Source of the DNA: Candidatus Tayloriibacteriota bacterium
Lineage (GTDB): Bacteria > Patescibacteria > Paceibacteria > UBA9973 > UBA6065
Direction: 5' to 3'
DNA length: 64,000 nt
Assembly: GCA_016215405.1 (NCBI GenBank)
Contig: JACRJQ010000005.1
Coordinates: forward strand, 62,001 to 126,000
Shown: positions 57,712-64,000 of the stretch, in pieces
Layout: every line of letters starts with the position of its first letter
Position numbering within the stretch: the stretch's first letter is position 1
Notes under the pieces: generated by a model
What the model was told of the DNA's origin: nothing
Database searches by the model: none
What the model saw: the letters and a program-made list of their open reading frames with translations, nothing else
Program-made: the position numbers and the translations under genes

Positions 57712-58755
57712 ATGGATAATAAAAAGCTTCAACTTTATTTCTTTATCGGACTCCTTTTCGCGGTATTCGTTCTCGCTCTCGCGCTCTTTAAACCCTTTAT
57801 CGCGCCCATCGCCCTCGCCTTCATGGCTGCGATAGTGGTAAAGCCCCTCGACCAGAAGATGCTCCTCGCGGTCCGCGGCAGAAGGACTCTCGCGGCGATA
57901 CTTACCGTCGTCATCGTCCTCGTCATTATCCTCGTGCCGCTCTCGATCCTCGTCCGCGAGATAACGGTCGAATCTTTGAATTTCTACGCCGATGTCAGAG
58001 ATTCGGGCATAGGAAGCTTCAGCGCGGTGTCCGGGTATTTCGTGGAGCCTTTGCAGCGCGTCTTTCCTGAATTCAATCCGGACGTAGAAGGGTATGTACG
58101 CAAGATCGCGGTCGGCCTCGTCGACAACGCCCAGGGGATATTCTCGTCGACCGCGTCGCTCGCGCTCGGCGTCTTCGTCGCTACGGTCGCCCTGTATTAC
58201 CTGCTTAGAGACGGCCACTCGTTCAGAAAGAGCATCATACGGCTCTCGCCCCTCGCCGACGCCTACGACACGCAGATAATGGATAAGGTCGAGAGGGCAG
58301 TGAACTCCGTCGTCAGAGGATCCCTCTTTACCTCCCTCATCAAAGGCGTGCTCGCAGCCTTGGGCTTTGCGATATTCGGCGTCCCTCACGCGATACTTTG
58401 GGGAGCCCTTACGGCGATCGTATCGCTTCTGCCGGGCATCGGCGCGGGCCTCACGATAATACCGGCGGCTCTCTATCTCGTGGCCACCGACGCCGTGGGC
58501 CAGTCCATAGGCCTACTCGTGTGGGGCTTCGTCGTCGTGGGCCTCGTCGATAACGTCATCATGCCTATCGTGGTGGGCAAGGGAGCCACCATGCACCCGC
58601 TCTTCGTGCTCCTCTCGGTCATCGGAGGGCTTTCGTTCTTCGGCCCTATCGGTCTTTTCCTCGGGCCCTTGGTCATAGCCCTGCTCTCGGCCCTCCTTGA
58701 GATCTACAAGCTCATCATTCTCGACGATAAGGACAAGAAGACGATAAGCATTTAG
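57712..58755 (+). CDS. AI-2E family (PerM/TqsA-like) transporter
   Basis: 347 residues, eight predicted helices. LFKPFIAPIALAFMAAIVVKPL, the YYLLRDGHSFRKSI loop, GVPHAILWGALTAIVSLLPGIG and the VVGKGATMHPLFVLLSVIGGL segment (given in part) are typical. Members export small molecules or ions by antiport; the cargo is open. TATACT eight bases before ATG; a TTG two codons upstream is less likely. Confidence 0.88.
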   Translation: MDNKKLQLYFFIGLLFAVFVLALALFKPFIAPIALAFMAAIVVKPLDQKMLLAVRGRRTLAAILTVVIVLVIILVPLSILVREITVESLNFYADVRDSGIGSFSAVSGYFVEPLQRVFPEFNPDVEGYVRKIAVGLVDNAQGIFSSTASLALGVFVATVALYYLLRDGHSFRKSIIRLSPLADAYDTQIMDKVERAVNSVVRGSLFTSLIKGVLAALGFAIFGVPHAILWGALTAIVSLLPGIGAGLTIIPAALYLVATDAVGQSIGLLVWGFVVVGLVDNVIMPIVVGKGATMHPLFVLLSVIGGLSFFGPIGLFLGPLVIALLSALLEIYKLIILDDKDKKTISI

Positions 58756-58763
58756 GGCTGTGG

Positions 58764-58769
58764 TACAAT
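58764..58769 (+). promoter_or_regulatory. -10 element upstream of the DoxX gene
   Basis: TACAAT; leader of about 25 bases. Confidence 0.45.
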
Positions 58770-58799
58770 TATCCGTAATTAAGAGTTAACGGTCTTAAC

Positions 58800-59180
58800 A
58801 TGAAATCTAACACCGATATAGCGCTTCTCCTGGTCCGGGTCGGCCTCGCCCTCGTGTTCATAGCTCACGGCTGGGACAAGCTCTCCAACATGGAGGGCAC
58901 CGTCGGATTCTTCTCGTCGATAGGCCTCTCGGCGGTCTGGGCCTACGTCATCGCCTATGTAGAGCTCATCGGAGGCATCTCGATGCTCGCGGGAGTCTTT
59001 ACAGGCTGGGCAGGAGTCGTCCTCGCGGCCACTATGGTGGGCGCCATCGGCATCGTGAAGATATCGAAGGGATTCATCGGCGGATATGAATTCGACCTCA
59101 TGCTCTTCCTCTCGGCGATAGCGATATCTCTCGCTGGTCCGGGCATCTACACCGCGAAGAGGCTTTGGAAGAAGGCATAA
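58800..59180 (+). CDS. DoxX family membrane protein
   Basis: 126 residues, four helices: LLLVRVGLALVFIAHGWDKL, YVELIGGISMLAGVFTGWAG and the closing LMLFLSAIAISLAGPGIY are standard DoxX features. DoxX-type proteins are linked to redox or quinone-associated membrane functions; the exact role is unknown. Confidence 0.85.
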   Translation: MKSNTDIALLLVRVGLALVFIAHGWDKLSNMEGTVGFFSSIGLSAVWAYVIAYVELIGGISMLAGVFTGWAGVVLAATMVGAIGIVKISKGFIGGYEFDLMLFLSAIAISLAGPGIYTAKRLWKKA

Positions 59181-59198
59181 GCGGCTAATCGATGAGCA

Positions 59199-59324
59199 AT
59201 GACACACGCGCACGCTCATAGGAGAAGGCATTGGTACGAGGACAGGCCGGTGAAGATCGCCCTCGTCTCCGGTTTCTTTAGCACTCTCATGACCATGATC
59301 AACATCATGTTCGGAGGGAAGTAA
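59199..59324 (+). CDS. Possible 41-residue membrane peptide
   Basis: MTHAHAHRRRHWYEDRPVKI then ALVSGFFSTLMTMINIMFGGK: a basic His-rich head and one short hydrophobic helix. It fills the gap between DoxX and the terminator and uses the local codon style. No clear promoter. Confidence 0.4.
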   Translation: MTHAHAHRRRHWYEDRPVKIALVSGFFSTLMTMINIMFGGK

Positions 59325-59331
59325 GTCGATG

Positions 59332-59375
59332 TATAGCAAAAGCCGCAGGCCCAAGGGCCTGCGGCTTTTGCTATA
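59332..59375 (+). terminator. Terminator whose right arm contains the next promoter
   Basis: A perfect 21-bp stem (TATAGCAAAAGCCGC...) with a two-base gap. The CTTTTGC tail ends the upstream transcript while its last bases TATA form the start of the -10 TATACT of the helicase gene. Confidence 0.8.
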
Positions 59376-59377
59376 CT
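59372..59377 (+). promoter_or_regulatory. Extended -10 of a leaderless promoter (helicase-nuclease)
   Basis: TGC-TATACT, spacer TCTCGC, ATG at 59384. Confidence 0.75.
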
Positions 59378-59383
59378 TCTCGC

Positions 59384-62302
59384 ATGTCCCAATCCTTCGA
59401 AGAGCGCTATGCGAAGCTTAACAAAGCCCAACGAGAGGCCGTCGACTCTATCGAGGGCCCGGTCATGGTCATCGCCGGTCCCGGCACCGGAAAGACCACT
59501 ATCCTAACGCTCCGCATCGCCAACATCCTCAAGCGCACCGATACGCCGCCTTCGGGGATCCTCGCGATCACTTTTACCGAAGCGGGAGTGAAGGCGATGA
59601 GGATGAAGCTCCGCGAAGTCATAGGGCCGAAGGCGGACGAGGTGAGGATACATACCTTCCATGGATTCGCCGCCTCTCTCATCCACGAGTTCTCAGATCA
59701 TTTTCCGCATGTCTCGGGCGCTCGACAGCTCTCCGATATCGAGGCTGAGGCCCTGGTGAGGGATATCCTGGCCGAAAAGAAGTACGCCAAGCTCCGTCCG
59801 TTCGGGAATCCCGACCTCTACGTGGGAGCGATACTGCGCGCGATCGGAGATTCGAAGAAGGAGGCGTGGACGCCCGCGATGATCCGCTCGTTCTCCAAAG
59901 AGGAGGCCGAAAAGGTAAGGTCCGACGAGTCGTCGCTCTCGACGCGCGGGGCGAGCAAGGGCAAGCTCAAGGCGGAGGCGGAGAAGCGGATAGAGAAGTG
60001 CGAGAGGACAGCGCTTTTCGCGGATGTATATGAGGCCTATGAAGAGGGGAAGAAGGCCGTGAAGGCGATCGATTTCGACGACCTCATCATCGAGGCGATC
60101 CTCGCGTTCGGCCGCGACGAGCTCTTGCTCCGGCTCGTCCAGGAGAGATTCCTCTACATCCTCGTCGACGAGCATCAGGATACGAACGATTCTCAGAACC
60201 TCCTCGTCCGCCTTATCGCGAGCTTCTTCGAGAGCCCTAACCTTTTCGTGGTGGGTGATGAGAAACAGGCCATCTATCGTTTTCAGGGAGCTTCCGTAGA
60301 GAACTTTCTCGCGCTTAAGGGGATTTGGAGAGATGTCCGCCTCATATCGCTTAAGGACAATTACCGGTCCCATCAAGGCATCCTCGACGCGAGCTTCTCC
60401 CTCATCGAGAGGAACTATGGCGAGGGCGAGCATGCGGACCTACGGATAGAGCTCTCTTCGGGATCTAAGGAGGGGAGAAAGCCGGTCGAGGTCGTCATGG
60501 CGGGGAACACCGAGGCGCTCGAAGACAGGCTCGCCGAGGAGCTCTCTCGCATCTCCCAGAGAGACCCTCTCGCGTCCTCTGCCGTCATAGTAAGGACGAA
60601 CAGAGACGTGGAGAGAGCGCTCTCTGCGCTCGATGCTCGCGGCATAAAGGCCTCCGCCGAACGCGGAGCGGACATATTCTCCCATCCTTTAGGGTCGATC
60701 TATTTCGACCTGGTCGAATATCTTGCGGACCCGTCGAAGCACGAGCTTCTCTCGAGGACTCTCTCTGTCGGCCTTTGGAGGCTCGGCTTCGCGAAGTCCG
60801 CCGAGCTCATACGAGGGCTCAGGTCAGGCGATGTCGCTTCCGTGGAGAGGTCAATCCCTGGCCTCGCGCGGCTCCAAAAGGCGATATCCAAGGCGGGACC
60901 GATAGAGTACCTCGTCGATGCCGCCCGCGAGTCGGGATTCGCAGAGCTCTCGGCGCGCGACCCGCTCTCTGCCGAGATATGGAGAGGGATCGTCGCCCTT
61001 GCTCAGGATATCGCGAGGAAAGGGTCGATCTCCGACCCGCGGGCGGTAATCGAAGCGCTCCTCTCATATCGCGCGACCGCGGAGAGCAAGAGCGTGAAAG
61101 TCTCTGCCGGCAGGTCCGATTCGAAGGTCTCCATCATGACCGCTCACGGATCGAAAGGGCTCGAATACGATAACGTCTTCATGCCATATGCGACGGAAGA
61201 GTCATGGATGCCTCGGGGAAGGTCGTCCTATTTCATATTGCCGCGTGAGAAAGGGGAGGGCGACGAGATTCGCGACGCGCGAAGGCTCTTTTATGTCGCC
61301 ATGACGAGGGCGCGCTCCCGCCTCCTCATACTGGCGGATCTCTCCGATGGAGTCGGCAGGGACCTCACCCCGTCACGATTCATCGGGGAGATCGACCCTT
61401 CTGCGGTCTCCGTCTCCGAGGTCCCGCCCAAAAAGGGGGCGCCGAAAGCGGCGAAGAGGGACGCGGGCGCCGAGGCGTCCGAGCTCGTCGAATACGCGAA
61501 GCGGTCGATACTCGAAAAGGGCATCTCCGTGACCGCTTTGAACCATTTCGCTGCGTGCCCCAACAGATTTTTCTATCGGAGCGTGCTGAGGGTGCCGGAA
61601 GCGCCGTCTCCGAGCTCCGAAAAGGGAAACGCGATGCACGAGGCGATGTCGAGGGTCTGGGCGCTCGCAGAGAAGGGCGAGAAGGCCATAGCCTCTGCCA
61701 TCGAGGATTCGGTGCGCGAGTATTTTTCGAGGTCTCTCTTGCCTTCGTACGAGAAGGACGCATTGGTCGACGAGCTCGTAGCCTCTGCTCCGAAGGTCGC
61801 GAAGGCGCTTTTTTCCCACGTATCGCAGCCAGGTACGCATCTGGCAGAGACCTGGATGGAGATCGCGTTTAGGGCCGAGGTCGAAGGTGACGCGGTCGAA
61901 TGTCGTCTGCACGGCAAGCTCGACCTCGTCCTCGAGACCGACGATAAGGTATTCGTATTCGACTACAAGACGCGCGAGGCGATGTCGGAGGCGGCGATAC
62001 GAGGAGAGACGAAATCGGACGACGGAGGATATTTCCGACAGCTCGCCTATTACAAGATGCTCGTAGAGGGGAATCCGAAGTACCGGGGCAAGGCGGTAGA
62101 GCCATCGCTCGTATTCATAAAGCCGGACGCGAAGGGAAGGTGTCCGATCGCGACCGTGCCGGTCTCGGCCGAAGACGTCGAGGGGGTGCGGGGCGAGGTT
62201 CTGGAGCTCCTTAAGGCCGTCTGGTCGGGCAAGGTCCCGGGAGGCAGGTGCGACGACCCAGACTGCGACGGTTGCCGCCTCTTTGAGGCTTCGAGGGCCT
62301 GA
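59384..62302 (+). CDS. SF1 (UvrD/AddA-like) helicase fused to a Fe-S PD-(D/E)XK nuclease
   Basis: 972 residues. Helicase part: Q-motif LNKAQREAV, Walker A AGPGTGKTT, the IHTFHG and VDEHQDT (DExx) motifs, GDEKQAIYRFQGA, NYRSH, VSIMTAHGSKGLEYD and VAMTRARSRL. Nuclease part (from about 715): C725 in AACPNRFFYR, GNAMHEAM, GKLDLVLE, VFDYKTRE, then C956, C961 and C964 (CDDPDCDGC). The split cysteine set, one before and three after the nuclease core, is the AddB/Cas4 4Fe-4S arrangement. It therefore carries the activities of AddAB in one chain, for double-strand-break end processing. Confidence 0.9.
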   Translation: MSQSFEERYAKLNKAQREAVDSIEGPVMVIAGPGTGKTTILTLRIANILKRTDTPPSGILAITFTEAGVKAMRMKLREVIGPKADEVRIHTFHGFAASLIHEFSDHFPHVSGARQLSDIEAEALVRDILAEKKYAKLRPFGNPDLYVGAILRAIGDSKKEAWTPAMIRSFSKEEAEKVRSDESSLSTRGASKGKLKAEAEKRIEKCERTALFADVYEAYEEGKKAVKAIDFDDLIIEAILAFGRDELLLRLVQERFLYILVDEHQDTNDSQNLLVRLIASFFESPNLFVVGDEKQAIYRFQGASVENFLALKGIWRDVRLISLKDNYRSHQGILDASFSLIERNYGEGEHADLRIELSSGSKEGRKPVEVVMAGNTEALEDRLAEELSRISQRDPLASSAVIVRTNRDVERALSALDARGIKASAERGADIFSHPLGSIYFDLVEYLADPSKHELLSRTLSVGLWRLGFAKSAELIRGLRSGDVASVERSIPGLARLQKAISKAGPIEYLVDAARESGFAELSARDPLSAEIWRGIVALAQDIARKGSISDPRAVIEALLSYRATAESKSVKVSAGRSDSKVSIMTAHGSKGLEYDNVFMPYATEESWMPRGRSSYFILPREKGEGDEIRDARRLFYVAMTRARSRLLILADLSDGVGRDLTPSRFIGEIDPSAVSVSEVPPKKGAPKAAKRDAGAEASELVEYAKRSILEKGISVTALNHFAACPNRFFYRSVLRVPEAPSPSSEKGNAMHEAMSRVWALAEKGEKAIASAIEDSVREYFSRSLLPSYEKDALVDELVASAPKVAKALFSHVSQPGTHLAETWMEIAFRAEVEGDAVECRLHGKLDLVLETDDKVFVFDYKTREAMSEAAIRGETKSDDGGYFRQLAYYKMLVEGNPKYRGKAVEPSLVFIKPDAKGRCPIATVPVSAEDVEGVRGEVLELLKAVWSGKVPGGRCDDPDCDGCRLFEASRA

Positions 62303-62325
62303 GTAGCTCTCTTTGCGTCGTAAAA

Positions 62326-62357
62326 GAAAAAGCCCGCGCGAAGCGCGGGCTTTTTCT
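62326..62357. terminator. Bidirectional terminator between convergent genes
   Basis: AAAAAGCCCGCGC, GAA loop, GCGCGGGCTTTTT; overlaps the stop of the DsbA-like gene. Confidence 0.88.
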
Positions 62358-63049
62358 TAGAGGTTCTTGAGTATCGTATCGATGATATTCTTCATGTCCT
62401 CGTAAGGGAGGGCGCCTTGGGTGATCGGTATCCTCTGGCTGTTCACGAAGAGTACGCTGTAGGGAGTGCCCTGGGCCCCTGCCGCCGTGACGTCGTCTTT
62501 ATCCTTGAGTATCCTTGCCTTGTGCTTGCCGCTCGCGAGGCATTCGTTGAACCGAGCTTCGTCGATCCCAACTTCTTTTGCGAGCACCGGCAGCGTGGAG
62601 AGGTCGAGCCCGTCGTTCGAAGGCGTGGCGGCGAATATCTTGTCGAGGTACCTCCAGAAGGCGTCGTTCCCTCCGAGCTCGGCGGCGCACTCGGTCGCCT
62701 CGCCCTCCTTTACGGAGTTATTGTGGACCGGATAGTGCCTGAACGCCCATGCGAGCTGCGCCTTGCTTCCGTATTCCTTCATGAGGGCGCTTAGGGTCGA
62801 ATGGAACTGCTTGCAGTAAGGGCATTCGATGTCGGAATACTCGACGAGGACTATGGCGGCGTTGGGGTTCCCGAGGACGTGGTCGTCTGGCCCTATCGGG
62901 TCGATCGAGGAGAGCGACGGCGCTTGGGCGGCAGGAGAGGGCTTTTGGATGGCTGTCCCTCGCCCTGACCAATAGAGCCCGAACGCTATGAGTACGCCCG
63001 CGATTATTATCGCGACGGGTATGGAGAGCGATTGTCGTTGTGGATTCAT
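62357..63049 (-). CDS. DsbA-like thioredoxin-fold protein, membrane-anchored
   Basis: 230 residues: signal anchor (9-27), linker, then a thioredoxin fold with active site ECPYCKQFH (CPYC), the helical insertion of DsbA proteins and the cis-Pro in GTPYSVLFVN. It would form or shuffle disulfides in exported proteins, several of which in this window are Cys-rich. Minus-strand TATAAT at 63070-63075 gives a 13-base leader. Confidence 0.9.
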   Translation of the reverse strand: MNPQRQSLSIPVAIIIAGVLIAFGLYWSGRGTAIQKPSPAAQAPSLSSIDPIGPDDHVLGNPNAAIVLVEYSDIECPYCKQFHSTLSALMKEYGSKAQLAWAFRHYPVHNNSVKEGEATECAAELGGNDAFWRYLDKIFAATPSNDGLDLSTLPVLAKEVGIDEARFNECLASGKHKARILKDKDDVTAAGAQGTPYSVLFVNSQRIPITQGALPYEDMKNIIDTILKNL

Positions 63050-63069
63050 TTTCTTTTGGCTATATGCGA

Positions 63070-63075
63070 ATTATA
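63070..63075 (-). promoter_or_regulatory. -10 element (TATAAT) of the DsbA-like gene
   Basis: Perfect TATAAT on the minus strand, 20 bases before ATG. Confidence 0.6.
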
Positions 63076-63080
63076 CACCC

Positions 63081-63656
63081 TTAGAAACCGAGGGTGAACG
63101 TCATGGCGTTCGCCTCTTTCTTTTCCCATTCCCTCGTGTCGAGCTTTATATCTTTGCTCGCTTGGCCGTCCTTGAACTTGAGCGTGCCCGTCTTCATGGC
63201 GTAGTCGTATATCTCTTTGGTGACCTTCACGTCGTCTTTGCAGTACTGGATTATCTTGTCCACCTCGCCGTTCTTCCACCAGGTGATGGCCTCGAGCCCA
63301 TGGCCGGATTTGCCGTAGCCTAAGGTCGCTTGCGCTATGGAGTCGAGCTTTACCCGGAATCCGAGCGATTTCTTCACCTCTTTGAGGAGGTCTAAGGATT
63401 TTATCTTCGTCAGGTCGCCCGGATAGTATTTGTCGAGGAGAGGTATGTCGAAATGGTCGCCGTTGAAGGTTATGAGCATGTCCGCGTTCTCGAGCATGGG
63501 CCAGAGCTTGCCGAGGTCCTCCTGCAGGAAGCTCTTGTATTCTCCTGTCGCGTATTCGTATGTGCAGACGACGGCTATGTCGAGGTCTCGCGGATCGTTC
63601 GATCCCACGTCTTGGAAGAGGTTCCTTGTTTCGATGTCGAAGACGATTTTTTTCAT
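63081..63656 (-). CDS. DEDD-type 3'-5' exonuclease (RNase H-like, YprB type)
   Basis: 191 residues. Exo I VFDIETRN (D7, E9), Exo II LITFNGDHFDIPLL, Exo III YCKDDVKVTKEIY: the four acids of the DEDDy/PolB-exonuclease fold. Stand-alone copies act on DNA or RNA ends; substrate not evident. The extreme C-terminus is Lys-rich and extra to the core. Confidence 0.85.
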   Translation of the reverse strand: MKKIVFDIETRNLFQDVGSNDPRDLDIAVVCTYEYATGEYKSFLQEDLGKLWPMLENADMLITFNGDHFDIPLLDKYYPGDLTKIKSLDLLKEVKKSLGFRVKLDSIAQATLGYGKSGHGLEAITWWKNGEVDKIIQYCKDDVKVTKEIYDYAMKTGTLKFKDGQASKDIKLDTREWEKKEANAMTFTLGF

Positions 63657-63684
63657 GCGGCTTGGGAAATAAGCCTAGGCATTG

Positions 63685-63690
63685 TAGCAT
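63685..63690 (+). promoter_or_regulatory. -10 of a leaderless promoter (truB)
   Basis: TAGCAT, spacer ATGGGC, ATG at 63697. The overlapping ATTGTA reads TACAAT on the minus strand for the exonuclease gene. Confidence 0.5.
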
Positions 63691-63696
63691 ATGGGC

Positions 63697-64000
63697 ATGT
63701 CTACAAGCCTTGACGGGATAAGGAGCGAAGTGATCAATCTATATAAAAGGCGGAGCGAGACCCCTTTGCAGACCATAGAGAGGCACGTAAAATCGCATCC
63801 CGAGTATAAAGGGGTAAAGATGACGTATGCCGGAAGGCTCGACCCGATGGCCGAGGGCGTCCTTGTCGTGCTCTCGGGGGAGAAGAACAAGGAGAGGGAG
63901 GCTTATACCGGCCTTGATAAGGACTACGAGTTCGAATTCGCTTTCGGGGTGGAGACGGACACGTTCGACGTCCTCGGCAAGATCGTCGCTACGAGCGACG
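63697..64000 (+). CDS. truB: tRNA pseudouridine(55) synthase, N-terminal part (cut by window edge)
   Basis: 101 residues before the window ends. VINLYKRRSETPLQTIERH replaces the usual VLNVYKPKGPTS start, and MTYAGRLDPMAEGVLVVLSG holds the catalytic aspartate (GRLDPMA). GLDKDYEFEFAFGVETDTFD is the next conserved strand. TruB makes the universal pseudouridine 55 in the T-loop, the same loop from which the tRNA-linked palindromes begin. Confidence 0.9.
   Translation, partial: MSTSLDGIRSEVINLYKRRSETPLQTIERHVKSHPEYKGVKMTYAGRLDPMAEGVLVVLSGEKNKEREAYTGLDKDYEFEFAFGVETDTFDVLGKIVATSD

Noticed and set aside
1..64000. Searched by eye for rRNA, tmRNA, RNase P RNA, SRP RNA, transposases and integrases
   Set aside because: None of the diagnostic motifs was found. 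A covariance-model scan would be needed to exclude divergent small RNAs.

Overview
The window looks like chromosomal DNA of a Candidate Phyla Radiation (Patescibacteria) bacterium, probably a Parcubacteria/Kaiserbacteria-type lineage. This is inferred from gene style, not from a marker search: compact housekeeping proteins (IF-2 of 509 residues, a DnaX without its zinc module), many VirB2/TrbC-like two-helix pilin proteins, prepilins fused to LamG-like domains, many small membrane-anchored proteins and almost no Shine-Dalgarno sequences. TGA is used as a stop, so the code appears standard. There is no rRNA, CRISPR array, transposase or prophage.

Layout. 1-7.2 kb: 3' part of gyrA, a lone pilin-like gene, a coiled-coil membrane protein, a methyltransferase, then a solute-binding lipoprotein-like gene leading into five tandem pilin-like genes. 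7.2-10.2 kb (minus): a two-gene SPFH-type membrane operon with a consensus promoter, and two orphan receiver proteins. 10.2-11.3 kb: four minus-strand tRNA genes with complex repeats. 11.3-22.8 kb: rbfA-infB, a DUF4446 gene, cysteine desulfurase, a degenerate trypsin-like protein overlapping clpB, tRNA-Tyr, alr, rpmG, a histidine phosphatase, tRNA-Trp, rarA. 22.9-26.9 kb: two large secreted surface proteins. 27-40.3 kb: miaA, tRNA-Leu, parB, topA, dprA, serS, an ftsQ-like gene, dus, two prepilin-LamG genes, dnaX. 40.3-51.3 kb: small accessory genes (a frameshifted phosphatase, YdeI-like, META, DUF2726, SRPBCC, VOC, a trypsin-like protease, M32 carboxypeptidase, dienelactone hydrolase). 51.3-55.7 kb (minus): OmpR-type regulator, sensor kinase and an unusual protein joining a class II terpene-cyclase motif to class I isoprenoid-synthase motifs. 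55.8-64 kb: membrane proteins (DUF1761, DUF2177, AI-2E, DoxX), trhO, a helicase-nuclease fusion, a DsbA-like thioredoxin, an exonuclease and the start of truB.

Three signals stand out. (1) Eighteen genes have a -10 hexamer ending exactly 6 or 7 bases before ATG, often with an extended TGN, which predicts leaderless mRNAs and corrects several starts. (2) Six of the eight tRNA genes are followed by a long palindrome that begins in their own T-loop, carries a small side hairpin and, at least in four cases, is closed further out by a direct copy of a T-arm fragment; the copied sequence differs from locus to locus in step with its tRNA. (3) The regulator-kinase-terpenoid cluster is flanked by two sets of three T-rich hexamers spaced exactly 11 bp apart, the spacing OmpR/PhoB proteins bind, so it looks like a self-contained regulated pathway in a lineage not expected to make isoprenoids.
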